This document shows positions 45,660 to 55,152 of a stretch of DNA of 64,000 nt, one piece after another. Origin of the DNA: an uncultured Roseivirga sp. GTDB lineage: Bacteria > Bacteroidota > Bacteroidia > Cytophagales > Cyclobacteriaceae. The first letter of the stretch is position 1; the number at the start of each line of letters is the position of its first letter. The translations under genes were made by a program, and so were the position numbers. Location of the stretch: contig CANLOY010000001.1 of the NCBI GenBank assembly GCA_947493005.1, forward strand, positions 682,001-746,000, written 5' to 3'. Under the pieces are notes generated by a model. It ran no database searches, was not told the DNA's origin, and worked only from the letters and a program-made list of their open reading frames with translations.

Positions 45660-45676
45660 ATGCATAAGAAGTTATT

Positions 45677-45734
45677 AAAACTACATTTAGGAATTTTTAA
45701 TTTGACTTTCTGTTTTAAAAAACTACATTTAGGA
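45677..45734 (+). promoter_or_regulatory. Repeated operator and promoter of the second PadR gene
   Basis: AAAACTACATTTAGGA occurs identically at 45677-45692 and 45719-45734, 42 bp apart (about four helical turns). The second copy covers a -7 box TACATTTA at 45724-45731, with TTTG at 45701-45704 and a 19-bp spacer. The shared core CTACATTT is also in the first module's repeat, so both PadR proteins probably bind related sites. Confidence 0.7.
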
Positions 45735-45753
45735 CTTTAATAGATTTACTACT

Positions 45754-46092
45754 ATGAAAAAATATCAGTTAGGAGAGTTTGAAGAACTGGTTTTACTCAC
45801 AGTTGGAGTACTCTATGGAGAAGCGTATGGAGTCGCTATAAAGGAAGAAATTGAGAAGCGTCACCAACGCAAAGTCTCAGTAGGTGCGCTTCAATCGGCC
45901 TTAAGAAGAATGGAAGAGAAAGGTTTTCTCACATCAGAATTTGGGGAAGCTACCAAAGCACGAGGCGGTAAACGAAAGCGTTACTTCAAGATTACTGCTT
46001 ATGGTAAAAAGGCATTAGATCATAACATTCAAACCCGCTTGGAATTGTGGAATCAAATCCCTGAGGTAGCCTTTGAATTCAAAGTATGCTGA
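45754..46092 (+). CDS. PadR-family transcriptional regulator (module 2)
   Basis: A 112-residue paralogue of the PadR at 42602, sharing long identical stretches (QLGEFEELVLL, VGVLY, EAYG, RGGKRKR). The winged-helix region and basic wing are intact. It starts 19 bp after the second operator copy and its end overlaps the permease start by 7 bp, which indicates coupled translation. Expected to repress its own module and possibly module 1. Confidence 0.95.
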   Translation: MKKYQLGEFEELVLLTVGVLYGEAYGVAIKEEIEKRHQRKVSVGALQSALRRMEEKGFLTSEFGEATKARGGKRKRYFKITAYGKKALDHNIQTRLELWNQIPEVAFEFKVC

Positions 46093-48668
46093 AAAAGCTT
46101 GGTCATAAAATATTCAAACTCTATTGTCACCCAGATTTTCAAGAAGACATTCTTGGAGACCTGGAGCAGTATCATGAGTGGAACACTGAAAAGAAGAACC
46201 TCCGATATGCCAATAGGAAGTTCTTTATTGATGTACTTCTGCTCTTTAGGTTATCCTTACTCAGAAACAACATTATCAGTCAAAACTTAATTTATACACC
46301 CATGGTCAGAAACATTATCAAAACAGCATTTCGAGTTTTTTGGAAAGAACGAGGATATGCTACCCTCAATATTCTAGGGCTTACCGTAGGTATAGCCACT
46401 AGCATGTTGCTGTTCCTCTATGTAGAATCCGAAAAGTCTGTCAACGGTTTTCATCAAGACATTGACAATATCTATCAGGTAATGGAACATCAGACTTATT
46501 CTGATGCAACTTTTACCTATGAATCAAACCCAGGCCCCCTGAGTGATCATTTTGTTCAGGACATGCCAGAAGTAGAGTTTATGGCTGCATATACCTGGTC
46601 GGAAGAGAGGCTATTCCGAATAAACGACCAAAACTTTAAAGAAACTGGCAGAGTGGCGAGTAAAGACTTCTTCCACATATTCGAAGTTCAATTTATCGAG
46701 GGAACAAAAGAAAATTCCTTGGTTCGGCCAACTAGCATTTACTTGTCCAAAAGTACGAAGGAAAGAATATTTGGCAATCAGTCTGCTTTATCTAAAACAA
46801 TGAGCGTAGATGGTTGGGGAGAATATCAGGTTGAAGGAGTCTTTGAAGATGTTCCAAAATCATCAACTATAAACTTTGACTTCATAATGCCCTATGAACC
46901 ATGGAGGGTACGCAACACATGGCTAAATGACTGGGGAAACAATGGAATAAGAGGAATTGCCAAATTGAAGCCCGGGGTTGATTATAGAGCATTCAACAAG
47001 AAGATTTCTACTTATGTTGATGAAAAAATGGGTGATCAAGAATCGGTGGTTACCATTTTCGTTCAACCTTTCAAAGACAGGTACCTATTTAGTAACTATG
47101 AAAACGGACAGTTAGTTGGTGGTCGGATTCTCTACATTCGCTTGTTCAGCATCGTTGCATTTTTTATCCTTCTCATCGCGGCTATAAACTTTATGAACCT
47201 GGCCACAGCTCGATCTACAAAAAGGGCAAAAGAGGTTGGTGTGAAAAAAGTTGTTGGTTCTACAAAAACTCAGTTATTGATGCAATTTATGCTGGAATCC
47301 ATCTTATTGGCATTGATATCAACTGTTCTTGCTGGCTTGCTAATCATGGTAGTTTTGGCTCCACTAAATATACTGGTAGAAAAGGAGATGACTTTTTCTA
47401 TACTTCAATTGAACAACTTGTTGCCACTGATTATGATTGGTTTTGGAGTAGGCTTTCTGTCTGGTATTTACCCTTCTTTAGTGCTTTCAGGTTTCAAGGC
47501 TATAAGTGTACTAAAAGGTACATTCAAAACCTCCGCCTGGTCTAACGGACTAAGGAAAGGTTTAGTGATATTTCAGTTTATTATATCAACCACCCTTATC
47601 ATCTCTACTTTGGTCATCCACGATCAGATGAATTACATTAAAAGCAAGAATCTGGGGTATAATAAGGAGAATATTGTTTTTGTTCCGGTTGAAGGCGAAC
47701 TGGAAAATCAGGAAGTTCGGGATCAGTTAAAAACAAGAATACTTAACAACCCAAATTTCATCAGCGCTACTTTTTCCAATGGCTCTCCTTTAAGTGTTAA
47801 CTCTTCCACTTCTGGTGGATTCTCATGGGAAGGAAGACCAGAAAATCAAGAGACAAACTTCAACATCATAAGAGCAAGTCATGGGTTTATAGAAACCTTC
47901 GATATGGAAATCATTCGTGGGCGCTCATTCGACCCTCAATTGGCTACTGATACCTTGAATTTGATTATCAATGAACAAACCGCAAGCTTAATGGGTATTG
48001 AAGACCCATTAAATTACCAGGCCACTTTTTGGGGTAGGACAGGCCGAATAATTGGGATTGTTAAAGACTTTCATTTCAGTTCTTTACATGAAAAGATAGA
48101 ACCCTTGATCATTAGCCTAAGACCTGAAGACAGCTTTATTTTTTTAGCCAGAATGACTGGTGAACAAACTACTGATAACATAAAATATCTAGAAGAAACA
48201 CTTAAAGAACTTAATCCCAACTATCCCTTTGACTATAAGTTTGTTGACAAAACCTATGAAGAGCAATACAAAAGTGAAACAACAATTGGTATTCTGGCTG
48301 ACTACTTTTCTGGCGTAGCCATTTTCATTTCATTGTTGGGCCTATTCGGCTTAGCTAGTTTTGCTGCAGAGCAAAGAATCAAAGAAATCGGAATCAGAAA
48401 AGTATTGGGGGCAGGCTTGTTAAACCTGATACTGATTATGACACGAGGTTTTTTGATGTTAGTAGGTACTGGTTTCTTATTGGCAATCCCTCTTGGCTAT
48501 TTCCTTGTAGATAACTGGCTAGATGCCTTCGAGTATAGAGTGAACATTGGAATAACGGTATTCCTGATTGCTGGAGGAGCTTCCTTATTAATAACAGTCA
48601 TAACGGTAAGCTATCATTCTCTAAAAGCGGTATATGCCAACCCCGTAAAAAGCCTACGGTACGAATAG
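46086..48668 (+). CDS. MacB/FtsX-type ABC permease with N-terminal prefix domain (module 2)
   Basis: An 860-residue paralogue of the permease at 42939 with the same layout: short prefix domain (about 1-65, HPDFQEDILGDLEQYHEW), transmembrane helix near 95, periplasmic MacB-like domain, FtsX helices (VAFFILLIAAINFMNLATARSTKRAKEVGVKKVVGS), second periplasmic domain and second FtsX block (GLFGLASFAAEQRIKEIGIRKVLGAG). The two share the KEVGVKK and KEIGIRK coupling loops that contact an ATPase. No ATPase or membrane-fusion gene is adjacent. ATG at 46086 overlaps the PadR stop. Confidence 0.92.
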   Translation: MLKKLGHKIFKLYCHPDFQEDILGDLEQYHEWNTEKKNLRYANRKFFIDVLLLFRLSLLRNNIISQNLIYTPMVRNIIKTAFRVFWKERGYATLNILGLTVGIATSMLLFLYVESEKSVNGFHQDIDNIYQVMEHQTYSDATFTYESNPGPLSDHFVQDMPEVEFMAAYTWSEERLFRINDQNFKETGRVASKDFFHIFEVQFIEGTKENSLVRPTSIYLSKSTKERIFGNQSALSKTMSVDGWGEYQVEGVFEDVPKSSTINFDFIMPYEPWRVRNTWLNDWGNNGIRGIAKLKPGVDYRAFNKKISTYVDEKMGDQESVVTIFVQPFKDRYLFSNYENGQLVGGRILYIRLFSIVAFFILLIAAINFMNLATARSTKRAKEVGVKKVVGSTKTQLLMQFMLESILLALISTVLAGLLIMVVLAPLNILVEKEMTFSILQLNNLLPLIMIGFGVGFLSGIYPSLVLSGFKAISVLKGTFKTSAWSNGLRKGLVIFQFIISTTLIISTLVIHDQMNYIKSKNLGYNKENIVFVPVEGELENQEVRDQLKTRILNNPNFISATFSNGSPLSVNSSTSGGFSWEGRPENQETNFNIIRASHGFIETFDMEIIRGRSFDPQLATDTLNLIINEQTASLMGIEDPLNYQATFWGRTGRIIGIVKDFHFSSLHEKIEPLIISLRPEDSFIFLARMTGEQTTDNIKYLEETLKELNPNYPFDYKFVDKTYEEQYKSETTIGILADYFSGVAIFISLLGLFGLASFAAEQRIKEIGIRKVLGAGLLNLILIMTRGFLMLVGTGFLLAIPLGYFLVDNWLDAFEYRVNIGITVFLIAGGASLLITVITVSYHSLKAVYANPVKSLRYE

Positions 48669-48939
48669 GTTTCCTTGGAAATAGGATTGTGAACCTAGTA
48701 TACTGATTGATTTTTCTAAAAAGCTTTTTCTATCCTAAGCAAGGGTGAAGGATTCTCTAAGGCGGTGTTTATTTATTAATTGAGTAAGTTCCCTCGGCTT
48801 CGCTCGGGATAAAAAGGGTGTAATATCTTTTTGGATATCATATCAGTTTTTGATTTAAGTGTAAGACTCATTTCAAATACTCGATTTTTTTCACAAATTA
48901 TGCTCCGCTAAAATCTCGCAGCCCATAATTTTTTAAAAA
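48669..48939. other. Intergenic region before acs
   Basis: About 270 bp, AT-rich, no ORF. It contains TTCCCTCGGCTTCGCTCGGG at 48789-48808, related to the repeat at 6397-6416 and likely an intergenic repeat element. No clear TAnnTTTG box is seen before acs. Confidence 0.4.
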
Positions 48940-50841
48940 ATGAGTCACAAAATTCAAACCCTATCAGGCTACTTCCACGAATACCAAAAAAGTGTAACCA
49001 ATCCAGAAGCATTCTGGGCACGTATTGCAGAATCCTTTCACTGGAAAAAGCAATGGGACAAAACACTAGAGTGGAATTTTGAAGAACCTGATGTAAAATG
49101 GTTTGTCAACGGTAAACTCAATATCACGGAAAACATATTCGAAAGGCACCTATATACAAAGGGTGACACTCCGGCCATTATCTGGGAACCTAATGGCCCT
49201 AATGAAGCCAATAGAATTGTAACTTATCGTGAGTTATACGAAATGACCAACCAGTTCTGCAATGCACTGGAGGCTCAGGGCATTCAAAAAGGCGATAGGG
49301 TAATCATCTACATGCCGATGGTTCCTGAAGCTGCGGTAGCTATGCTGGCCTGTGCCAGAATTGGAGCCATCCACTCAGTAGTTTTTGCTGGATTTTCTTC
49401 TTCCTCACTTGCCGATAGAATCAATGACTGCGAAGCAAAAATGGTGTTGACTTCTGATGGAAATTTCAGAGGAGCTAAACAAATTCCAGTAAAAGCAGTA
49501 GTTGATGAAGCGGTTGAAAACACACCAAGTATTGAGAAGGTTATCGTTTTGAAAAGAACCGGTGAAGAGGTAGTAATGAAGGAGGGCCGAGATGTTTGGT
49601 GGCATGATGCTATTCAAGGCCAATCTTCTGAATACACTGCCAAAGAAATGGACTCTGAAGACTTACTGTTTATTCTGTATACCTCAGGTTCTACCGGCAA
49701 GCCCAAAGGGGTTGTGCATACCACTGGTGGGTATATGGTATACTCTGAATATTCATTTTCTAATGTGTTCCAGTATTCACAAGGAGATGTATACTGGTGT
49801 ACTGCAGATATCGGTTGGATTACCGGTCATTCCTACATTGTATATGGCCCTTTGCTAGCCGGAGCAACTACGCTTATGTTCGAAGGTGTGCCTACCTTTC
49901 CACATGCCGGGCGTTTCTGGGAGATCGTGGATAAGTATAAAGTTAACCAGTTCTATACTGCCCCTACCGCCATCAGGGCACTACAGGTTTATGGACTGGA
50001 ACCTATTGCTCCATATTCTTTGGATTCATTAAAGGTAATCGGCTCAGTAGGAGAACCAATAAACGAAGAAGCCTGGCATTGGTACCACGATCATATCGGT
50101 AAAGGGAACTGCCCGTTGGTAGATACCTGGTGGCAAACAGAAACTGGAGGAATTATGATTTCTGCTTTGGCAGGAATTACCCCTAACAAGCCTGCGCATG
50201 CATCTCTTCCACTACCAGGAATTCAACCAGTTATCGTTGATGCCGAAGGAAATGAATTAAAAGGGAATAATGTTGAAGGTAACTTGTGCATCAAGTTCCC
50301 ATGGCCTTCTATGCTGAGAACCACTTACGGAGATCATGAGAAGTGCAAGAATGTCTATTTCTCTGCCTATAAGAATATGTACTTCACGGGGGATGGTGCC
50401 AAAAGAGACCATGATGGGTATTTAAGAATTCTAGGTAGAGTTGATGATGTAATCAACGTTTCGGGCCACAGAATGGGTACTGCCGAAGTTGAGAATGCAA
50501 TTAATGAACATCCTAAGGTTGTAGAATCTGCAGTTGTTGGTTATCCTCATGATGTTAAAGGGCAAGGCATTTACGCTTATGTCATTTGCGATATGGAAGG
50601 CAGAACAGAAGAGAGCCTTAAGCAAGAAATTAAAGATACGGTCAGAAAAATTATCGGGCCAATTGCTAAGCCTGATATGGTGCAGATTGTACCTGGTTTG
50701 CCAAAGACAAGGTCGGGTAAAATTATGCGTAGAATCTTGCGCAAAGTGGCAAGTAAAGACATTTCTAACCTAGGCGATACTTCTACTTTACTCAATCCTG
50801 AAGTGGTCGACCAGATTGTAGAGGGTGCAGGTCTTAAATAA
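48940..50841 (+). CDS. acs: Acetyl-CoA synthetase (acetate--CoA ligase)
   Basis: A 633-residue AMP-forming ligase that activates acetate to acetyl-CoA for growth on or scavenging of acetate. The P-loop signature is YTSGSTGKPKGVVHTTGGY, the acyl-pocket region contains WWQTETGG, and the C-terminal lysine motif is PKTRSGKIMRRILRK, where acetylation of the catalytic Lys regulates homologues. TGDGAKRDHDGYLRILGRVDDVI marks the hinge. Length is close to the usual 650. Single gene, no adjacent transporter. Confidence 0.97.
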   Translation: MSHKIQTLSGYFHEYQKSVTNPEAFWARIAESFHWKKQWDKTLEWNFEEPDVKWFVNGKLNITENIFERHLYTKGDTPAIIWEPNGPNEANRIVTYRELYEMTNQFCNALEAQGIQKGDRVIIYMPMVPEAAVAMLACARIGAIHSVVFAGFSSSSLADRINDCEAKMVLTSDGNFRGAKQIPVKAVVDEAVENTPSIEKVIVLKRTGEEVVMKEGRDVWWHDAIQGQSSEYTAKEMDSEDLLFILYTSGSTGKPKGVVHTTGGYMVYSEYSFSNVFQYSQGDVYWCTADIGWITGHSYIVYGPLLAGATTLMFEGVPTFPHAGRFWEIVDKYKVNQFYTAPTAIRALQVYGLEPIAPYSLDSLKVIGSVGEPINEEAWHWYHDHIGKGNCPLVDTWWQTETGGIMISALAGITPNKPAHASLPLPGIQPVIVDAEGNELKGNNVEGNLCIKFPWPSMLRTTYGDHEKCKNVYFSAYKNMYFTGDGAKRDHDGYLRILGRVDDVINVSGHRMGTAEVENAINEHPKVVESAVVGYPHDVKGQGIYAYVICDMEGRTEESLKQEIKDTVRKIIGPIAKPDMVQIVPGLPKTRSGKIMRRILRKVASKDISNLGDTSTLLNPEVVDQIVEGAGLK

Positions 50842-50922
50842 TTATGAAGACATAGTTTTCATGTTTAGGTATTAAACCTTTTGTATCGGGCCTTATCAAA
50901 TAGCTGAATTAAATAAAAAGTT

Positions 50923-51432
50923 ATGAGGTCGATATTCAAAGTTATTCTAACAACAAGCATTATTTTTTCGGGTATGCAATTAGCTGCTCAAGACAAGAGC
51001 AAAACACTTTTACAAACTGAAAAAATGGCCACCGAACTGGGGCTTTCTGAAAAGCAAAAAGTCCAATTAGACAAAGAGCTTAAAGCAGCACAAGCCAACA
51101 GAAAAGCAAAGCTCGAAAAAATCAGGGCCTTACGTGAAGAAATGCGCAGAGACGCTTACGTTGAAAGGCAGGCTCGTGAACAAAAGCTGAAGGAAATCCT
51201 TACGGAAGAGCAATGGGCTAAATACGAAAGCAATAAAAAAGCAAGGACTAAGCGTTTAGCCTTTAGGAAGCTCAAGGGACAAAGAGGCGCTGCAAGCTTC
51301 AGGAAAGGAAGGGGCCAGTTCAAGAAACAAGGGACTCAAAACGGAAGGTTCCAAAGAGGAAGGTTAATGATGAGGAAGAAAAAAGAGCTAGTTGAAAAGA
51401 AAAAAGAGAAGAGTGAAGAAGGTGGTAATTAA
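50923..51432 (+). CDS. Basic secreted coiled-coil protein, Spy/LTxxQ-like
   Basis: A 169-residue exported protein with signal peptide MRSIFKVILTTSIIFSGMQLAAQ. Mature residues about 30-105 form charged helices with GLSEKQKVQLDKELKAAQ and ILTEEQWAKYE, the spacing seen in Spy/CpxP-like periplasmic proteins. The last 60 residues are extremely rich in K, R and G (RKGRGQFKKQ, RFQRGRLMMRKKKEL), which suggests binding to polyanions such as lipopolysaccharide or nucleic acid. It converges on the OmpR-type regulator; a two-component link like Cpx-CpxP is tempting but unproven. Confidence 0.8.
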   Translation: MRSIFKVILTTSIIFSGMQLAAQDKSKTLLQTEKMATELGLSEKQKVQLDKELKAAQANRKAKLEKIRALREEMRRDAYVERQAREQKLKEILTEEQWAKYESNKKARTKRLAFRKLKGQRGAASFRKGRGQFKKQGTQNGRFQRGRLMMRKKKELVEKKKEKSEEGGN

Positions 51433-51460
51433 ATCCTTTACCCTTACACAAATACACCAT

Positions 51461-51485
51461 AAGGAGTCTGTTCAGGCTCCTTTTT
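51461..51485. terminator. Terminator between convergent genes
   Basis: AAGGAGTCTG-TT-CAGGCTCC followed by TTTTT. The last coding bases of the response regulator on the other strand (stop at 51474-51472) lie inside this stem, so it serves at least the rightward gene. Confidence 0.7.
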
Positions 51486-52179
51486 CTTTTATAGTCAGCC
51501 TAAACCCACTTCCATGAACATTCAGAATTTTAATATCTGGATCAAGAGAAAGGTACTTTCTTAGCTTAGTAATATAGACGTCCATACTCCTGCCTGTAAA
51601 GTAGCTGTCATCTTTCCAGATTTTAAGTAACGCTTCATCTTTTGGGGTAACTCTACCCATATTTTGGCAAAGCAAGTTCAGTAGTTGAGCTTCTTTAGGT
51701 GAAAGTGTAAACTTATGGTCGGCTGTGAAAAGTTCTCTGGTATCAAAATCAAAGTTAAGGGTTCCTATTTGAAAGCTCGGAGCCTCCTCCTTTAACCCAA
51801 CAATCGCGTTTCTACCTAAAACCGCCTTTATCTTAAATAACAAGAGCTCGGAGTCAAACGGTTTTACTATATAATCATCAGCTCCCAGTTTATACCCTTT
51901 TAACTGATCTTCCTTCAGCGCTTTTGCTGTTAAAAATATTAACGGCATTCCAGGATTAACTTTTTTGATATCGGCAGCCAAAGAAAAGCCATCTTTAATA
52001 GGCATCATTACATCTAATATGCACAAATCATAATGCCTCTCTTCATTAAAATCTCTCCACCCAGCGCCACCATCTCTGCTCAGAACTACAGTATACCCAC
52101 CTAGCTCCAGATAGTTCTTAAGCACAAGCCCAAAGTTGGTGTCATCTTCTACCAATAGTATTGTTTCTTTCTTAGCCAT
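51472..52179 (-). CDS. OmpR/PhoB-family response regulator
   Basis: A 235-residue regulator starting at MAKKETILLVEDD (the frame opens two codons earlier at a TTG). Receiver acidic residues E11-D12-D13, phospho-acceptor D56 in DLCILDVMMPIKDG, T in FLTAKA and K in VKPFDSELL are intact. The winged-helix effector domain is about 135-235 (FTLSPKEAQLLNLLCQN, SMDVYITKLRKYL). Its start overlaps the kinase stop by 8 bp. Its own 3' end runs into the terminator stem of the convergent gene. Confidence 0.95.
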   Translation of the reverse strand: MAKKETILLVEDDTNFGLVLKNYLELGGYTVVLSRDGGAGWRDFNEERHYDLCILDVMMPIKDGFSLAADIKKVNPGMPLIFLTAKALKEDQLKGYKLGADDYIVKPFDSELLLFKIKAVLGRNAIVGLKEEAPSFQIGTLNFDFDTRELFTADHKFTLSPKEAQLLNLLCQNMGRVTPKDEALLKIWKDDSYFTGRSMDVYITKLRKYLSLDPDIKILNVHGSGFRLTIKEKGA

Positions 52180-53671
52180 TGTCAATTGGTAAAATCACAC
52201 TGAAAATAGTTCCCTTTCCGAGTTCACTCTCTACCAGAACTTTTCCTCCATGTAGCTCTACAACAGATTTTACATAAGTAAGCCCCAACCCAAAGCCTTT
52301 CACGCTATGTAAGTCCCCTGTTGGTACTCTATAGAATTTTTCAAAAAGCTTTTCGAGTGATTCCTGAGCAATACCAATTCCCCTGTCCTTTATTTTAAGA
52401 ATAACATTTTTTCCTTCTTTGGAAGAAGTTATATCAATCGCGGGAACCTCTTCTGAGTACTTAATGGCATTGTCTATCAGGTTCAATATTACATTTGTAA
52501 GGTGAGTATCATCAGCCTTAACATTAAGTGGAGTACTCGAGAGTTTAGTTTTTAACTCTCCGTTTACTGGCTTTAATGAAAGCTCTATGGTAGCAATGCT
52601 TCTTTCTATAATCTCATTAAGGTCTAACGCTTTGAGGTTTAGCTTTAACTGTTTGTTTTCTAACAGTGATGTTTGTAAAACAGTCTCAACATGATCATTC
52701 ATCCGTTGGCTTTCTTCTCTGATAATTCTGGAATAAGAACGTAACTGCTCTTTATCCTCTAACACCAGAGGGTTGTTAATCGAATCAGCAGCGAGAGAAA
52801 TAGTAGCAATAGGAGTTTTGAATTCATGAGTCATATTGTTGATGAAGTCATTCTTTATCTGTGAAAGCTTTTTCTGTCTTACAAAACCTTTTGTCACATA
52901 AATGAACGCTCCCAGAATTATGACTATAAAGAGTAAAGAGAGTACAATGACTAAAGCGGTAGATGTTAACAAGTAAAGCTGCTTGCGGGGAAAGCTAACC
53001 ATCAATTCTGCCTTTTCATACCCTAAGGAGTTACTGGGAAACAAACTGGTGACAAAAGCATCTTCCATTGGAAACCCCACAGCAGGCTCACTGCTCTGGA
53101 ACAGTGTCTCGTAGGTTTCTTTCGATTCTACCATAAACTCGAATTCGGTGTTGATTCCAGTGTTTTTGAAGGCTGATTTTAAAACGGAATCAATCTGCAT
53201 CAATGGTAGTCTATCTTTCAATGCATAGTTGGAGTTATTAATTGAAATGGCATTTTTAAAGGCATTACCCGATGTATCCATTAGCTGGATCATATCATTA
53301 TCAGCATTAAGAATCCATTTCCCAGTCACTTCAGCACTCATTGCAGCCGTCTCAATTGTCTGATCCGTTTTTGATGTTGAATCAACTTTGGCTAACATAC
53401 TTTGCACTCTTAAAAGGCCAAGAGAATCTACAGGCACTTTTGACATAAATGAAATTTTCCCCTTGTCTCGAATTACCTCCTGAACAAGTTTATATCCCTC
53501 AACCTGCTCCAGAGTTTCTGATACTTTTTTAATAGCATCATATACCTGTTGATCGAATTGCCTCTCCGTTACTTTCAGTGCATTCTGAATCCAGTAGAAC
53601 TGTAGACCCATTAGACCCAAAAGCGCTGCACTCATGGCAACAACTATATATTTAATAAAGCCTTCCTTCAC
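52172..53671 (-). CDS. Two-transmembrane sensor histidine kinase
   Basis: A 499-residue kinase. Helix one is at about residues 8-28 and helix two at about 233-255, enclosing a 200-residue periplasmic sensor domain with no known fold recognised. There is no HAMP domain between helix two and the HisKA domain. The phospho-acceptor is His 282 in NMTHEFKTPIATISLAAD. The ATP-binding domain has NLIDNAIKYSE, KDRGIGIAQESL and GFGLGLTYVKSVVELHGG. It partners the OmpR-type regulator through an 8-bp overlap. Confidence 0.94.
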   Translation of the reverse strand: MKEGFIKYIVVAMSAALLGLMGLQFYWIQNALKVTERQFDQQVYDAIKKVSETLEQVEGYKLVQEVIRDKGKISFMSKVPVDSLGLLRVQSMLAKVDSTSKTDQTIETAAMSAEVTGKWILNADNDMIQLMDTSGNAFKNAISINNSNYALKDRLPLMQIDSVLKSAFKNTGINTEFEFMVESKETYETLFQSSEPAVGFPMEDAFVTSLFPSNSLGYEKAELMVSFPRKQLYLLTSTALVIVLSLLFIVIILGAFIYVTKGFVRQKKLSQIKNDFINNMTHEFKTPIATISLAADSINNPLVLEDKEQLRSYSRIIREESQRMNDHVETVLQTSLLENKQLKLNLKALDLNEIIERSIATIELSLKPVNGELKTKLSSTPLNVKADDTHLTNVILNLIDNAIKYSEEVPAIDITSSKEGKNVILKIKDRGIGIAQESLEKLFEKFYRVPTGDLHSVKGFGLGLTYVKSVVELHGGKVLVESELGKGTIFSVILPIDNG

Positions 53672-53804
53672 ACTTCAAAATTATTGATTATAGACAGTCA
53701 TTCAGAACTTTAACATTTCTTTAACAGGGTTTAAATAAGCATTAACACAATTGTTTAACACTTCCGAATAGGTTTGAAACATGTTTTACAACTTTTCAAA
53801 AATC

Positions 53805-55067
53805 ATGAAAAAACTCATACTATTCGTATCGCTCATAGCTGGTTTTCAAGTATATGCTCAAAAAGAAATCACCATAAACTTTGATAATGAGTACGATCAC
53901 ACCAATGTCAGGGGTAAAGGATTCAATGTAGTCTACAAACTGAAAAACAACCAGGTTTATGTTAAGCATGATACTTCTTTTCATACCATTACTCCACCAA
54001 AGAAGTTCAATCCTAAAAACCCTGTTTATGGTTATCTCTTCTTTATAGGAGCAGAAAGCGGAATTTTAAGTCGATCCATACTCTTTGTTGTTGATGATTA
54101 TACAACGGAATTTCCCAACATTTTTGTAGACTTTAATAACAACCTGGACTTTACTGATGATGGTACTTCACTAAAGTATGAACAAGATTCCTCTGTTATT
54201 GTGAGTTTGAAAAATCTGGAAGTGCCGAATGCAAAAGCGGTTGTCAAACTATCCAGGCTCAAAATGCCCGAGGGAGATCAGAAAAAACAGGTTGAAGAAT
54301 ACCTTCTTCCTAAAGGAATTCATGCTCAGAACAGTGAGGCTCTTCCAATCGATTATTGGTTTTCAGACGAAAGGAAAGCAAACAGAATCAAAGCTTTGCA
54401 AATCAAGGGTAAGGAGGCTAGAATCGGATTACATGATTTTGACGTGAACGGCTTGTTTAACAACAAAGGGAAGGATTTAATCATGATTGGGGATACTGAG
54501 AAAAACTTTATCTCACACAGAAGGTCGGAAGGTGCAATTGTCTATGACGACCAAACACTACTTTCAATAAACGGGCAAACTTATGAAGTACTGGAAATAG
54601 AACCTACAGGCAGATACTTAAAGCTGATTGAAAGTGATAAAGAGTACACTGCAGGCTTATCTGTTGGATCAATGCTTCCAGAAAACCCCGTTAAAATACT
54701 TGATTCTCCTTTTTCAATCGGGCTTTCTTCATTAGTAGGGCGAGACAATAAGTATACACTCCTTGAAGCCTGGGGTACCTGGTGTAAACCATGCACAATT
54801 CACCTTCCTGACTTAAAAAAACTTGCCAATGATCACAAAGACAAACTAATGATAATAGGTCTTAATTATGGAGATAAACCCGAAAAAGCCATAGCGTTTT
54901 TTAAAGAGCATGAGGTGAAATGGGCAAATGGCGTCCTTTCGGAAGAGCTCAAAGAAAAACTCAAGGTCACAGGGTTTCCTACTTACATACTTGTAGACCC
55001 CCAAGGAAAGGTGGCGCTCTTAAACGGGTCTTTAAGTCAGATTGACAAGCTACTATCACAGCAATAA
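53805..55067 (+). CDS. TlpA-like thioredoxin-domain protein, exported
   Basis: A 420-residue periplasmic protein. Start ATG 53805 gives signal peptide MKKLILFVSLIAGFQVYAQ. The N-terminal 280 residues are beta-rich with no assigned family (ITINFDNEYDHTNVRGKGF). The C-terminal thioredoxin-like domain carries the redox motif WGTWCKPC with Cys 327 and Cys 330, and a cis-Pro in GFPTYILVDPQG. Such proteins reduce or shuffle disulfides in envelope proteins. It stands alone, diverging from the two-component genes, with a strong terminator after it. Confidence 0.9.
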   Translation: MKKLILFVSLIAGFQVYAQKEITINFDNEYDHTNVRGKGFNVVYKLKNNQVYVKHDTSFHTITPPKKFNPKNPVYGYLFFIGAESGILSRSILFVVDDYTTEFPNIFVDFNNNLDFTDDGTSLKYEQDSSVIVSLKNLEVPNAKAVVKLSRLKMPEGDQKKQVEEYLLPKGIHAQNSEALPIDYWFSDERKANRIKALQIKGKEARIGLHDFDVNGLFNNKGKDLIMIGDTEKNFISHRRSEGAIVYDDQTLLSINGQTYEVLEIEPTGRYLKLIESDKEYTAGLSVGSMLPENPVKILDSPFSIGLSSLVGRDNKYTLLEAWGTWCKPCTIHLPDLKKLANDHKDKLMIIGLNYGDKPEKAIAFFKEHEVKWANGVLSEELKEKLKVTGFPTYILVDPQGKVALLNGSLSQIDKLLSQQ

Positions 55068-55100
55068 AACCTAAAGAGGCTGCACCAAAAGTCAAAAAAC

Positions 55101-55135
55101 ACCGTCATTTCCTCCTCTGAGGGAATGACGGTTTT
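55101..55135. terminator. Strong bidirectional terminator
   Basis: ACCGTCATTTCCTC-CTCT-GAGGGAATGACGGT with 14 pairs (one wobble), followed by TTTT and preceded by A-rich sequence. It separates the convergent TlpA-like and amidohydrolase genes. Confidence 0.8.
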
Positions 55136-55152
55136 AAAAGTCAAGCCTATCT

